Source of the DNA: Diphasiastrum complanatum | Taxonomy: Eukaryota > Streptophyta > Lycopodiopsida > Lycopodiales > Lycopodiaceae | DNA length: 64,000 nucleotides | Direction: 5' to 3' | Assembly (NCBI GenBank): GCA_029204225.1 | Contig: CM055102.1 | Span: forward strand, 22,088,386-22,152,385 | Shown here: positions 12,198 through 23,559 of the stretch, piece after piece | Layout of the letters: every line of letters begins with the position of its first letter | Numbering within the stretch: the stretch's first letter is position 1 | The notes under the pieces: model-generated | The model's input: only the letters and a program-made list of their open reading frames with translations | The model's database searches: none | Told to the model about the DNA's origin: nothing | Translations under genes and position numbers: made by a program

Positions 12198-12825
12198 TGA
12201 AATATCAATCTGTGATATATCTTCTCTGTCAGCGTGATTGTCATCGACACAGTTTGGTAACGGGATACAAATTCTAGACAATTATAATGTGCATCGGGTA
12301 AAACGCATAGAATACACATGTTTCTTTTGAGCAAACAAGTAAGTTCTTATTACTTGTTAACCAGATTGCTGACATAACCCATCTTTGAGCAAGATTACTC
12401 TTAAATAGCAGGCATAAAACTGACGACCTTTCCATGAACAATGCCCTGATAGTATGAATGTAAACCTAGACATTCCGAATGATTTCATATGTCTCACAAT
12501 ACAAGGGTTCGCAATATCCGTTATTAGCTAGCAAACAATCTACAGTAGCATTTCCGAAAGACAGCCTTGCAATGGTTGAAAACAACACTCAGCTCACGAT
12601 TCAGCACGAAAAATTTCACATAATAATCTATGAAACAACTTTATCGGAACAAACTTCGTTTAATAATCAATGAGAAAAAAAACTCATCGAATCTCACCGT
12701 ACAGCAACACTGCTTCCAGATATTACCGAGGAAACATGCAGACACCAAAACGATTTGCGCAAGGTCAATAAGCAGCACTGCGTTGTGTTACATAAACAAA
12801 AGAAACGCAAAGTCGTGGAAAGATC
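12198..12825 (-). other. Upstream intron or 5' UTR region of the dsRBD gene
   Basis: This lies directly upstream of the dsRBD exon on its strand. No further coding exon is recognised. It ends at the minisatellite starting about 12826. Confidence 0.4.
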
Positions 12826-13250
12826 ATCAAACATCGAAGGGAAGATCATCAAACATCGAAGGAAAGATCATCGAACATCAAACATCGAACATCAAACATC
12901 AAACATCAAACATCAAACATCGAAGGAAAATCATCAAACATCAAACATCGAACATCAAACATCAAACATCAAACATCAAACATCGAAGGAAAGATCATCA
13001 AACATGAAACATCAAGCAAAGATCATCAAAATGAAACATCGAACATCGAACATCGAACATCAAATTTCAAACATCGAAGGAAAGATCATCAAACATCAAA
13101 CATCAAACATCGAAGGAAAGTTCATCAAACATCAAACATCGAAGGGAAGATCTCAAACATCGAAGGAAAGAACATCAAATATCAAACATCGAAGGGAAGA
13201 TCATCAAACATCCAAGGAAAGTTCATCAAACATCAAACATCCAAGGGAAG
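12826..13250. repeat. Minisatellite built on a 7-bp period (CATCAAA/CATCGAA) with a longer interspersed unit
   Basis: Runs of CATCAAA and CATCGAA are interrupted about every 20-60 bp by CATCGAAGGAAAGAT. The overlapping ORFs at 12630-13007 and 12755-13351, rich in SNIKHQT-like repeats, are only translations of this tract. On the strand of the dsRBD gene the unit reads TTTGATG. It lies about 0.6 kb upstream of that gene's known exon, between it and a GC-richer, promoter-like stretch near 13260-13340. Confidence 0.9.
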
Positions 13251-14079
13251 TTGTGTCTTCGTCGATGTTCGTCATCCCCTCGCGCTCTCGTTGTTTCCTT
13301 CTCTTTCTGCAGTCGTCGTCGTACGTTCGTCAGATTGGCTCGAGAAAATAAGAAAGTACGGAAAGGATGATGAGCATATTTTGGCACCACCAAAAATTTG
13401 ACTTGGCTCAAGAATTTTAACCACCCTGAATTTTGCTGGCACTCAAAATTTTACGGGCATGCTTTTTCGCGGTGCCAATGCTCGGGAAACCTCTTTTAAG
13501 TTATCCTAAAAACCCTGCATTTTATGGAACTTTTTAATTTTTTGATGACTTTTGCTTTTAAAGAGGTATCTATGCTTGTATGAAAAATCGTCAAACATTT
13601 TATGATGTCGATTTCTGAAAAAACTTACTGGTTCGATTCCTGTAGTTTGCCGATTTTCTAGAGCACCATTATGCACACTCCTCCTAGCTCCAAGAAACAC
13701 ACACAAGAAGGAGTATTAGTTTGGCTTTAAGGCAAACAAAATTTACAAACTATGCTTATGGGGATAATGTCCCAAGTACCACGTAGCTCGTGGCTTCCCA
13801 AGCGCCACGTAGTTGCCCTAGCCACACCAAAAAATAAAATGAGTGCTTGAGACGATGTCAAGTGCAAACCGCTACATGCTCCTTAGATACAAGGGATTGG
13901 TCTACATTTTGAAGATTGAAAGAAAGGCAGCAAAAAATAAAATGAGTGCTTGAGGACACGTCGGGTGCAAGATGCTGAGTGCTTCTAAGATATGAGGGAT
14001 CAGGGTCTAAGCTTTGAAGATTGAAAGAAAGAGATCACTAACTTTATTCTCAAAATTGTGTGAATAGGTAGAAAGGCAT
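13251..14079. other. Possible promoter stretch and a 103-bp tandem duplication
   Basis: At 13260-13340 the sequence is richer in GC and CG dinucleotides than its surroundings and could hold the dsRBD gene promoter. A diverged duplication begins with AAAATAAAATGAGTGCTTGA at 13831 and again at 13934 (period 103), each copy ending in TTTGAAGATTGAAAGAAAG. No gene is seen. Confidence 0.5.
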
Positions 14080-14489
14080 ATGTTGGCAAAACGACAATGT
14101 GTCTTACTCCAATCACTGTTGAAACTGGCCTTGCCTCCAATTCTAGCTAGAACCCAAGGGTTAGTTGTGCAAAATCCACAGCCAACTATTCTGAATATGG
14201 TAGACATAATCGAAGATCCCTACTACCTAGAGGACGAAGCACCGAAAAACATTCTACTGCATTTTATTGATGGAGCGAATGGAGAGTTGATACCAATATG
14301 TGTCAATCAACTTCGTGGTACTGGATTCATAGCTCCCATAATATGTTATGGATGTGGAGAGAACCATAGGATTGTCGAGTGCCCTAACAAGCCTCAAGAC
14401 AATTTTATACCAAGTTGTGGATATGGGCACCCTTATATAGTGTGCCCTTTGAAAATGGATAAGCAAGGAGAAGCTTTAGGATGTAGGTT
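14080..14489 (+). pseudogene. Retroelement gag-like fragment with CCHC-type zinc knuckles
   Basis: The open frame from 14080 includes CYGCGENHRIVECPNKP followed by CGYGHPYIVC. These are two cysteine-histidine clusters like retroviral-type nucleic-acid-binding knuckles, but spacing is off: the first has three residues between Cys and His instead of four, and the second lacks a clear first cysteine. The frame runs into the LTR that starts at 14490, where the reading becomes meaningless. I read it as the remnant of an unrelated gag into which, or beside which, the copia LTR inserted. A host zinc-knuckle protein is possible but less likely. Confidence 0.45.
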
Positions 14490-15594
14490 TGTTGGATTAT
14501 TCTCCTTCTTACCAATCGTCTAATCGGTTTTAATCTTCATCCATTGTTTATCCAGTTCTACGACTTTTCCCGTGTGTTTACACAGTCTACAAAATTACAA
14601 GTGTTTTTACACAGTCTGCAGAATTACACGGAGTTTAACGACAGTGTTGCATTTTTCGCCTGACAGAAATCTCGTAAAAAAATGCAGTGTCATCTTTTTC
14701 GCATTTTTTGCTTGTTAGGAATCTCATGCAAATATGCAGAGTTGCATTTTTCGCTTCTTCCAAAGAGCCTCAAATGTTAAGGAAATGACTCTGGCAAAGT
14801 GTGGGGCAACCCTAAATGAGATTTAAGGGCACCTTTGTTTTTTTTGCAAAAACCCCGACAGTGTCGCATGTGGCTGTTTTAAGTTCATTTCTACAGAGCT
14901 ACAGTTTTGGTTCATTTATGCAGATAGAACGTTTACAGCCAATTTCACCGCTTATCAGCAATCAATGGCAAGGACCGGATGGATGCCAACGGATCACCAG
15001 CCAACTGGCGATCGTAATTGACGACCTAATTTCTTAGTATAAATAGTTGTTCATATTCATACAGATTAATTCATTGAAAATCAGAATTATCAGAAGCATT
15101 TGAATAATTAGCTCTCTCTCTCTCGAGCCTGCGAGCTTGAACACCCCTAAGCATTCTAGCTCACTTCCTAGAGTTATTTTAGAGATTGCTATTGCGCTAC
15201 TGCTCATCAGCATTGCGCATTAATTCAGACTTTCATTTTTAGCCGCTTAGAGATAGCATAGAGTACACGGCTTCAATCCGCAACTTATTGTACTCATTTA
15301 CTTTTGTTACGTTTTGAATCAATACTATTCCTTATTGCGTTCAGTTTCGTCTCAGACTGTATGTGTTTCTGTATTTCTTCGTGACTAATTATTTCTCTGA
15401 TAATCTTCAATGCTTAATTGTTTGTCTATGTAATCATTGTAGTACTGACAATTTCAAAGTTAGTTACTATAAGCTTCTTGTTTGAAATTGATAGGCGTAG
15501 TCATGCATTGGAAAGATGAAGATAGTTTATTCCGCCATGCACAAAAGGTTTTCTTTTCGAGCTAGACCTATCTTCTGCATACCACTTTCCGACA
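14490..15594 (+). mobile_element. 5' LTR of plus-strand copia element (family A)
   Basis: It begins TGTTGGATTATTC and ends CTTTCCGACA just before a primer-binding site, with imperfect inverted termini TGTTGGA/TCCGACA. Its length is about 1105 bp. Much of it is repeated in reverse at 19246-20446 and 18356-19121, including TATAAATAG near 15038 (possible TATA box) and GATAGGCGTAGTCATGC near the 3' end. Confidence 0.85.
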
Positions 15595-15606
15595 TGGTAT
15601 CAGAGT
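15595..15606 (+). other. Copia primer-binding site
   Basis: TGGTATCAGAGT directly follows the LTR end. It matches the 3' end complement of plant initiator methionine tRNA, used by most Ty1/copia elements for minus-strand priming. Confidence 0.85.
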
Positions 15607-15750
15607 TGTTTCACTACTTCTTTATCTGATTCCAATTTGATATCATACTCTTCAGTTCTTTTCAACCTTTCAGTATCAGAGAATTGATTTCTTATTGTTG
15701 GCATTACCACATCTTAGCATCATCGATACAATCGACAGACTAAGTTCTAG

Positions 15751-16127
15751 ATGGATTCTCAAAGTAAAGCCGGTCTTATCACAGACAAGTTGAATGGATC
15801 CAATTATTATTTGTGAAAATTCAAGATGAAGACCTTGCTAATTGCTAGCGAATTATGGGAAGTTGTTACACGTTCAGAAGTAAAACCTGAAGACGACGAC
15901 TCAAAGTGGAAATCAAAGGATGGTAAAGCTTTCGCGCTTATTATCAGATACACAGATTGGACACATAGCTAAAGCTAAAACATCAAGAGACATTTGGGAC
16001 ATTTTGAACTCACTATATGACATGAGGGACGTAACTACTAAGTTACATCTACGAAGGAAATTCTTCACATTCAAAATGTCTACTTGTGATTCTCTTCAGA
16101 GTCACATCCTGCCACAAAATATTTTAT
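15751..16127 (+). pseudogene. Copia gag N-terminus (family A), broken
   Basis: The ATG at 15751 opens MDSQSKAGLITDKLNGSNYY, the usual copia Gag start, which in intact elements continues W-KFKMKTLL. Here the tryptophan codon is TGA. After a frameshift the frame continues with SRLLSDTQIGHIAKAKTSRD and then IWDILNSLYDMRDVTTK, the UBN2-type Gag region. It breaks off near 16127, where unrelated sequence begins. The product would be non-functional. The missing remainder of gag, protease and integrase is not found before 21683. Confidence 0.8.
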
Positions 16128-18355
16128 AGCTAGACTAAATAAGTGTGAGGGCACTGGCTTTCTACGTGTATAAGCCCAACCCAGTAAGCACATGTAGTAA
16201 AGTACTACAACTTGTACTCTAGAATGATTGACTTGGACATTACACTAGAATAATATAAAGTACGGGCCTAAAGTCAAGATTATACGGTAAGTAAGTTGAA
16301 GGGGACTCACATGAATCATGTGAGGGCTATTGAGGTACAAAGAAAACATCACATGATTCATGTGAGGACCCATTGGCTAAACTAGAACCACTAGATTTAT
16401 ACTAATGAGCTTGGACTCTTTGAGCTTGTCTTCAACCTTTCACAAAAACAAAAAAAAAATCACTTGAAAAAATTTGGAAGATTAGAAACCTAAGCTCTAA
16501 TACGATGGGGAAGTTTCACAAACTAAACCTAACAACAACAAGATCCAAATGATCTTCAACAATAAAACTTGATAGATGTAAAAACTAGTTGTGTAGAAAC
16601 TAGCATTCAATAATGCATCATGATCTTTTTTCCATATATATAAATGATCCATACAAGATTGAAAACCCAAGTTTAGCACATAACGAAGATCTTCTCCTTG
16701 AAGAAGAACTACTTTATTAGTACATCAAAACTTGGCTATGAAAGTTAGATAATACAAGACTAGCACAAGAGAAAAATGGACAATGTAGACAATGTGTAGC
16801 TGCTTCCTTCTCTTCAATTTATCAACGAATGAGAGAAATACATAATGCATGATGTTCAACCTATATATAAGCTCATTAGGCCACAAATAAAAAGTTCTAG
16901 AACTTAGGGTTGCATCTTGACATCTTTTAGATTCATCGACTTGACAATTTATCACTAGAATTACGTTTTATGTACTAAACAGTCAAACAAGTTTGTGAAC
17001 AACAACTTGGCCCCTTCTAGGATGTTTCCACATATGTGAGGCCCCAAATTGAATTTTGGTCAAAATATCTAATAGACCTCCAAGTTGGCCTCTAAGTTGG
17101 TATTTGCATGTTTTCACAATAAGCAAATCCATTTTGTTTGGATCAAGCTAACTTTTAAGGATTATTACAATATTACAAAACTTAGCTTGATAAAAATTGT
17201 TATATCTTGAGGATGGTCACTTGGACACTAAAGACACTTTGTAATATGTTTGAATACATTGTAATGAAAACATTATCTAAAGTGAAATGTGTACTTTTTC
17301 ACATGTGTGAGGACTCTAAATTCAATGTGGTTGATATTATAAGGTGAGTGTGATTGCACATAGATCTACAAGATTGATTCACACAATCTAGATTGAGGCA
17401 AGGGCACACAAAACATGCATCAATCATTCAACATGTATCATTCCTTATGAGAGACCACTTTTGATGAAAAAAATAAGTATGGAATTAGCTTGCTTTTAAG
17501 TAGAGAGAGAATGTACATGAGGCACTCACGTAGAGAGAGAACATGGAGACCAAACTAGGTGTAGAAGCTCTCAATCTCATCAAAAAACTTAATACAAATG
17601 AGCTCTCTCACTCTTTAATAGTAGTTTGGGATCCAAGGGAAGTAGTAAGCAAGTAAAATGATTGTATCTCTTACATAGCATCTCAAAATTTGATTGGTCT
17701 AGTGAGTTGTCCCCTCCTACATGTGATTGGACCAATTCTATCCATGTCTCTCTTTTGATTTGTCACATAACAACATTACAACACCAAATTAGATGTCACT
17801 AGCCCTCTACCATCAAGCCAAGTGTCAAAGGCCAACACTACCTCGAGCTAAGTCAAAGCTATTTTTGGCCTAATCACCTACTAACATGTGTACAAGGGGA
17901 AGGAATACTTTTGGCATAGGACCCCCAAAACTCAAGTTTAAGACGTTTGGACAATTCAAACTCAACATAAATCAACTGAAATGATTATGCCTGCCCTCCA
18001 GACGTGAGAACATGCTCCACACATGTGATATTTACATATGTGCATGAAATTGCAACTCAAGGTAGATTTTGCCTATTCTTCACACTCCTCGTCAAAAACT
18101 AGCTTGATGAGTGTGCTAGTTCTCTCCAAATCTTAAGTAGCCAAAAATAGCTTTTCAAGTTGATCCTTTGGCATGGACATGATGAGAAAACCATCCAAGA
18201 ACCCTGAAATTGAAGCAAGATCACCATAGCCAAGATAAGACTTCTTTGATAGGAAGACAATTCCAAGCACCAAGAAGAGCTTTCCACCATTTGAGCACTT
18301 TTGCTTTTGATTTCTTCCATCCTCGAAGAACATGGTTGATCCCAAAACTCCTACC
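16128..18355 (-). mobile_element. Insertion of uncertain type, possibly an LTR of another element (minus)
   Basis: This block separates the family A gag from family A LTR sequence. On the minus strand, a purine-rich GACGAGGAG precedes TGTGAAGAATAGG at 18084. At the other end, a degenerate primer-site-like ATCGTATTAGAGC lies at 16494-16507. An LTR of about 1.58 kb (16508-18084) would fit, with a short flanking pol remnant at 18099-18345 (MPKDQLEKLF resembles the end of copia RNase H). No second copy is present to confirm it. The motif CACATGAATCATGTGAGG recurs nearby (16308-16345). Confidence 0.35.
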
Positions 18356-19121
18356 TGTCGGAAAGTGGTATGTAGAAGATAGGTCTAGCTCAGCAAAAAA
18401 ACCTTTTGTGCATGGCAGAATAAAATATCTTCATCTTTCCAATGCATGACTATGCCTATCAATTGCAAACAAGACAATAGTGATAGAAATCACGTTTGAA
18501 CTTATAGTAACTAACTTTGAAATCGTCAGTACTACAGTGATTACGTAGCCAAACACTTAAGCATTGAAGATTATCTGACAAATAATTAGTCGCGAAGAAA
18601 TACAAAAACGCATACAGTCTGAGATGAAACTGAACACAATAAGGAATAGTATTGATTCAAAATGAAACAGAAGTAAATGAGTACAATTAGTTGCGGATTG
18701 AAGCCGTGTACTCTATGCTATCTCTAAGCGGCTAAAAATGAAAGTCTGAATCAATGCGCAATGCTGATGAGGAGTAGCGCAATAGCAACCTCTAAAACAA
18801 CTCTAAGAAGTGAGCTAGAATGCTCAGGAGTGTTCAAGCTCACAGGCTCGAGAGAGAGAGCTAACTATTCAAACGCTTCTAATAATTCTAATTTTCAATG
18901 AATTACTCTGTATGAATATGAACAACTATTTATAATAAGAAATTAGCTAGTGATCTGTTGGCATCCATCCGGTCCTTGTCATGGATTGTTGATAAGCGGT
19001 GAAATTGGTCGTAAACGTTCTGTCTGCATAAATGAACCAAAATTGTAGCTCTGCAGAAATGAACTAAAACAGCCACAGGCGACACTGTCGGGTTTTTTGC
19101 AAAAAGGCAAAAAAGACAAAG
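18356..19121 (-). mobile_element. Partial family A LTR (minus strand)
   Basis: It starts TGTCGGAAAGTGGTATG on the plus strand, the reverse complement of the family A LTR 3' end, and matches that LTR until about 19121. There it joins a gag fragment, so the 5' part of the LTR is missing. Confidence 0.8.
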
Positions 19122-19124
19122 GGG

Positions 19125-19245
19125 GGTAGAGGGAAAGCTTGAAAGCAATGTCATAATTGCGTCTTGATCGTCTATGATTGATCCGACAGCGGCGCCCATC
19201 TGTTGCAAAAGATTCTTAAATAGTTTGACATGTTTATCTGAAAGT
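19125..19245 (-). pseudogene. Copia gag fragment trapped between two LTRs
   Basis: The minus-strand frame gives LFKNLLQQMGAAVGSIIDD then QDAIMTLLSSFPST, the same Gag segment seen at 21140-21260. It is joined directly to an LTR 3' end at 19246, without the primer-binding site or gag start, and on the other side to mid-LTR sequence. This is a recombination or deletion product. Confidence 0.8.
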
Positions 19246-19766
19246 TGTCGGAAAGTGGTATGCAAAAGATAGGTCTAGCTCGAAAATAAACGAATGAAAA
19301 TAATTTGCCTGTCTAGAAAGAAAAACCTTTGTGCATGGCAGAATAAACTATCTTCATCTTTCCAATGCATGACTACGCCTATCAATTTCAAACAAGACAA
19401 TAGTGATAGAAATCACGTTTGAACTTATAGTAACTAACTTTGAAATCGTCAGTACTACAATGGTTACATAGCCAAACAATTAAGCATTGAAGATTATCAG
19501 ACAAATAATTAGTCGTGAAGAAATACAGAAACGCATACATTCTGAGATGAAATTAAACACAATAAAGAATAGTATTGATTCAAAACAAAATAGAAGTAAA
19601 TGAGTACAATAAGTTGCGGATTGAAGTCGTGTACTCTATGCTATCTCTGAGCAGCTAAAAATGAAAGTCTAAATTAATGCACAATGTTGATGAGCAGTAG
19701 CGCAATAGCAATCTCTAAAACAACTCTAAGAAGTGAGCTAGAATGCTCAGGAGTGTTCAAGCTCGC

Positions 19767-19839
<73 letters not shown>

Positions 19840-20446
19840 AACCATTCAAACGCTTCTGATAAGTCTGATTTTAAATGAATTAACCTCTATGAATATGAAT
19901 AGCTATTTATACTAAAAAAAATTAGGTCGTCAATTGCGATCGCCAATTGGCTGGTGATCCGCTGGCATCCATCTGGTCCTTGTCATTGATTGTTGATAAG
20001 CGGTGAAATTGGTCGTAAACGTTCTGTCTGCATAAAGCTCTGCATAAATGAACTAAAACAGCCACAGGTGACGTTGTCAGGTTTTTCACAAAAAGACGAA
20101 AAAGGCGAAGGTGCCCCTAAATCTCATTTAGGGTTGCCCCATACTTTGCCAGAGTCATTTCCTTAACATTTGAGGCTCTTTGGAAAAAGCGAAAAATGTG
20201 ACTTTGCATATTTGCACGAGATTCCTGACAGGCGAAAAAAGACGACACTGCATTTTTTTCACGAGATTTCTGTCAGACGAAAAATGCGACACTATCGTTA
20301 AACTCCGTGTAATTCTACAGACTGTGTAAAAACCCTTGTAATTCTGCAAACTGTGTAAACACGCGAGAAAATCTACAGAACTGGATAAACAATGGATGAA
20401 GATTTAAATCGATTAGACGATTGGTAAGAAGGATGATAATCTAACA
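19246..20446 (-). mobile_element. Full family A LTR (minus strand), 3' LTR of the element at 20447-21655
   Basis: On the minus strand it begins TGTTAGATTATC at 20446, directly after a polypurine tract, and ends TTCCGACA at 19246. It is about 1.2 kb and longer than the plus-strand copy, partly through a (GA)n expansion at 19769-19837. A TATAAATAG-like box is degenerate here. Confidence 0.85.
19769..19837. repeat. (GA)n microsatellite inside the LTR
   Basis: About 34 GA dinucleotides. The homologous site in the plus-strand LTR (15113-15124) has only a few CT units, so the tract expanded after the copies separated. Confidence 0.95.
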
Positions 20447-21045
20447 CTCCCCCTTAATCTGAATCCTTGAATGCCTTGACCTTCAAACTTAGTTTTACAA
20501 AGAATCTTCTATGTGACTCCAAACTTAATGCTTTAGTAAAAACATCTGATGTCATATCTTGCGTTCTACAATATTGCAATCTGACTTCTTCGTTGAGAAC
20601 TTTGCTTCTGACGAAATGATACTTCAGTTCAATGTGCTTACTCCTGGAATGAAATCTAGGGTTGGTTGATAAAGCGATGTCACTTTGATTATCACAAAAT
20701 AATGTCGTCGGAGCATATTGATTTAGACCGATATCTGAGAGTAAGTTCCTAAATCAAATTGCTTCCTTTGTAGCTTGAGAGGCTGCTATATACTCTAATT
20801 CAGTGGAAGATAGAGCTATCGAAGATTGCTTGCGACTGTTCCAGGAAATTGGACCATTGTTGAAGAAGAATGTAAATCCGAAAGTAGATTTACGAGTGTC
20901 TACATCTCTTGCTGAACTTGCATCTGTGTAACCACTGAGGAAATTGAGTTTGTCATTGCCGACTGCTCCATAACAAATCTGATCTTCAATGAAAATGACA
21001 TCTCGGATAGTGAATATCTTCGATTCGACATGATTATACAACTTA
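20447..21045 (-). pseudogene. Copia RNase H end and polypurine tract (family A, minus)
   Basis: The frame from 21041 downward includes YTDASSARDVDTRKSTFGF, NGPISWNSRKQSSIALSSTE and [14 protein letters not shown]. It continues toward the copia C-terminus, with RSKHIELKYHF-like and DVFTKALSLE-like segments in broken frames. AAGGGGGAG at about 20447-20457 is the polypurine tract before the LTR. It is preceded immediately by gag sequence (21046 up), so protease, integrase and reverse transcriptase are deleted. Confidence 0.85.
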
Positions 21046-21655
21046 TAAGCTCTATCTAAAGTAGTGTAGTTGAGAAGAGGTGTCTTGACTTTTTCGATTG
21101 TCTGCTTGCAACAACATAATGATAACTCTAGTGAGAGTTAAATATGAGTGTGTTGATATGCTCATCACCCAGTTCTCGTATGTAGAAGGCAAGCTTGAAA
21201 GCAATGTCACGATTGCGTCTTGATCATCAATGATCGATCCGACAATTGCCATCTGTTGCAAGAGATTCTTAAATTGGTTAACATGATTCTAAAGTGAATC
21301 ACCATTAGACATCTTGAGTGTGAAGAATTTTCTTCTGAGATGCAACTTGGAAGTCACGTCCCTCACATCATATGGTGAGCTCAGAATGTCCCATACTTCT
21401 TTTGAAGTTTGAACTTCATATATTTGGCCAATCTGAGTGTCTGATATATTGAGAATAATAAGCGCGAAAGATTTACCATCCTTTGATTTCCACTTTGAGT
21501 CGGTTTTGTCATCTTCACGCTTTCACTTTGATACCTATAACAGCATCCCACAACTCATTGGCGATTAGCAAGGTCTTCATGTTAAATTTTCACAAATAGT
21601 AATTGGATCCATTCAGCTTGTTTGCAATGAGTCTGCCTTTACTTTGAGAATCCAT
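21046..21655 (-). pseudogene. Copia gag (family A, minus), deletion derivative
   Basis: Starting at 21655 on the minus strand, MDSQSKGRL and KLNGSNYYL mirror the plus-strand gag at 15751, with the same TGA in place of the conserved tryptophan. Further on come LLQQMAIVGSIIDDQDAIVT and LPSTYENWVMSISTHSYLTL. The frame passes straight into RNase H sequence. Sharing the same stop with the plus-strand copy suggests both descend from an already defective copy or lineage. Confidence 0.85.
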
Positions 21656-21682
21656 CTGCAGCTTTAGTCTGTCGATGCATCG

Positions 21683-23240
21683 ATGCCTTTAAGAATGATG
21701 CCATATTGCAACATTGAAATATTCAAAAGATTACCTATAAGGTATACTAATGAGTCTATGGCTTATCTTGTCCAAGAGCCAACTATTGTCGAAGAGGCAC
21801 TTAGTCAGCTTGATTCCAATCTTTGGAAGGACGCTATGGATAAAGAGTATTCATCTCTTATCAAGAATCAAACTTGGACTATTGTCGAATTACCTTCCAG
21901 CAGAAATGTAGTTGATTGCAAATGGATATTCAAAATCAAATACAATACAAATGGAAGTATTGATCAAAGAAAAGCTCGACTTGTAGCCAGAGGATTTTCT
22001 CAAGTACACTGTCAACTAATTGAGACTTTTAGTCCAGTAGTTAAACATTCATCAATCAGACTTCTATTGTCATTTGCTGTTGTAGCAGATTTAGAAGTAC
22101 ATCAAATCGATGTACAAACAACATATCTTCGAAGAAGATATTTACATGATGCAACTTGAAGGTTATAATATCAAAGGCAAACAGAATCATGTATGTAAAC
22201 TTCACAAAGCACTTTATGGCTTGAAGCAATCTACTCGACATGGTTTCAAAGGACCAACACTTTTCTTATCGATCACGGCTATAAACCAAGCACTTCATAT
22301 TCTAATGTTTATTTCAAGTTAGTGAAACATTCTTTTATTATCATCACCTTGTATGTGGACAACACACCACTTTTCAGCAATAATCTCGATCTAATAAAAG
22401 AAGCTAAATCAATGCCATCTTCAAAATTCGACATGACCGATCTGGGCGAGGCTTGTTACTATCTAGGTATTCAAATCCAAAGAGACAAAGAGAAAAAGTT
22501 TATCTATATCACTCAGCAAACATACATTCACAATATGTTAATCAGATATAATCTAAGGACCCAATACTCAAATTGTTGAAGGACCAATGTCCTAAGACGA
22601 TCGAAGAGAAGGAGCAGATGCATGAGTATCCTTATCATTCGATAATAGGATCTCTTATGTAAGCAATGATTTGTATCAGGCCAGACATAGCTTTTGCAGT
22701 CAGTTCCTTAAGTCTGTTTATGACTAATATTGGCAAACACATTGGAAGGCTCTTATCAGAAGCTTGAGATATATAGTATGGACTTATGCATTTGTTACGG
22801 AGGAGCCGACAACGACAAACTCAATATTCTCAATGGTTATTCTGATGCAAGTTGGGCTAAGGATGTAGACACTCGTAAATCCACATATGGATTTACATTC
22901 TTCCTCAACAAGGTCCTATTTCATGGAACAGTCGCAAGCAAATTTTGATTGCTCTATCTTCTACTAAATCAAAGTATGTCCTAGCCTCTCAAGCTACAAA
23001 GGAAGCAGTATGTTTGAGAAACTTACTTTGTCTAAAACAGCTTTGACAGCTTTATTTTGTGATAATCAAAGTGCCATTGCTTTATCAACCAACCCTAGAT
23101 TTCATTCTAGGAGTAAGCACATTGAAATTAAGTATCACTATGTTAGAATCAAAGTTCTCAACGAAGAGGTAAACTTGTAGTATTGTCGAACGCAAGATAT
23201 GACAGCAGATATTTTCACTAAAGTATTAAGCTTGAATGCA
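21683..23240 (+). pseudogene. Copia reverse transcriptase-RNase H (family A, plus), frameshifted
   Basis: The frame from 21683 carries the RT start: ALSQLDSNLWKDAMDKEY, NQTWTIVELPSSRNVVDCKW, KARLVARGFSQ and ETFSPVVKHSSIRLLLSFA. A frameshift near 22140 leads to HVCKLHKALYGLKQSTR, then LYVDNTPLFSNN at about 22350. The usual catalytic YVDD is YVDN here. DLGEACYYLGIQIQRD follows, then RNase H pieces including YSDASWAKDVDTRKSTYGF and TADIFTKVLSL. Several stops and frameshifts make it inactive. It begins 28 bp from the minus-strand gag start, so two copies abut head to head. Confidence 0.85.
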
Positions 23241-23243
23241 CAC

Positions 23244-23380
23244 AGAAAAGGGGGCTTGGATTATTCTACTATCGGAGTGATTCATCCGAATATTCGATCT
23301 TTACTCCATCCACTTTATCCAGTTTTGTAGTTCTATTCGTGTTTCTACATAGTCTGCAGAAATATTCAGGAATCGCTCAA
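23244..23380 (+). mobile_element. Polypurine tract and truncated 3' LTR of the plus copia
   Basis: AGAAAAGGGGG (23244-23254) is followed by TTGGATTATTCTAC and then diverged family A LTR words such as TTTATCCAGTT and ACATAGTCTGCAG. Similarity fades by about 23380. Confidence 0.65.
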
Positions 23381-23559
23381 CAGGTGGCTCCGACATATCG
23401 GATAGCATCCGACATGTCGACGACATCGACGAAAGTCGAAGGAGTCAAACATGTCGAAGAATGACAGTTACTATTTCGCTTGATATGAAGTTAAAGACAT
23501 GCCCTATGTACTTTGCAAGTAAATTTTTGGGAAGTCCTAATTGGATGAATGCCAGCGCA
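23381..23559. other. Short junction with CGACAT-rich repeats
   Basis: The stretch near 23390-23450 contains repeated CGACAT/GTCGA words. No gene is recognised. Confidence 0.4.

Noticed and set aside
12826-13250. Interstitial telomere repeat
   Set aside because: The 7-bp unit is TTTGATG/TTCGATG, not TTTAGGG.
12755-13351. 198-codon ORF rich in SNIKHQT
   Set aside because: Translation of the 7-bp-period minisatellite; the repetitive peptide follows directly from the DNA repeat.
15595-15606. tRNA gene at TGGTATCAGAG sites (also 32079, 55399)
   Set aside because: Only the short primer-complementary stretch is present; no cloverleaf. These are retroelement primer-binding sites.
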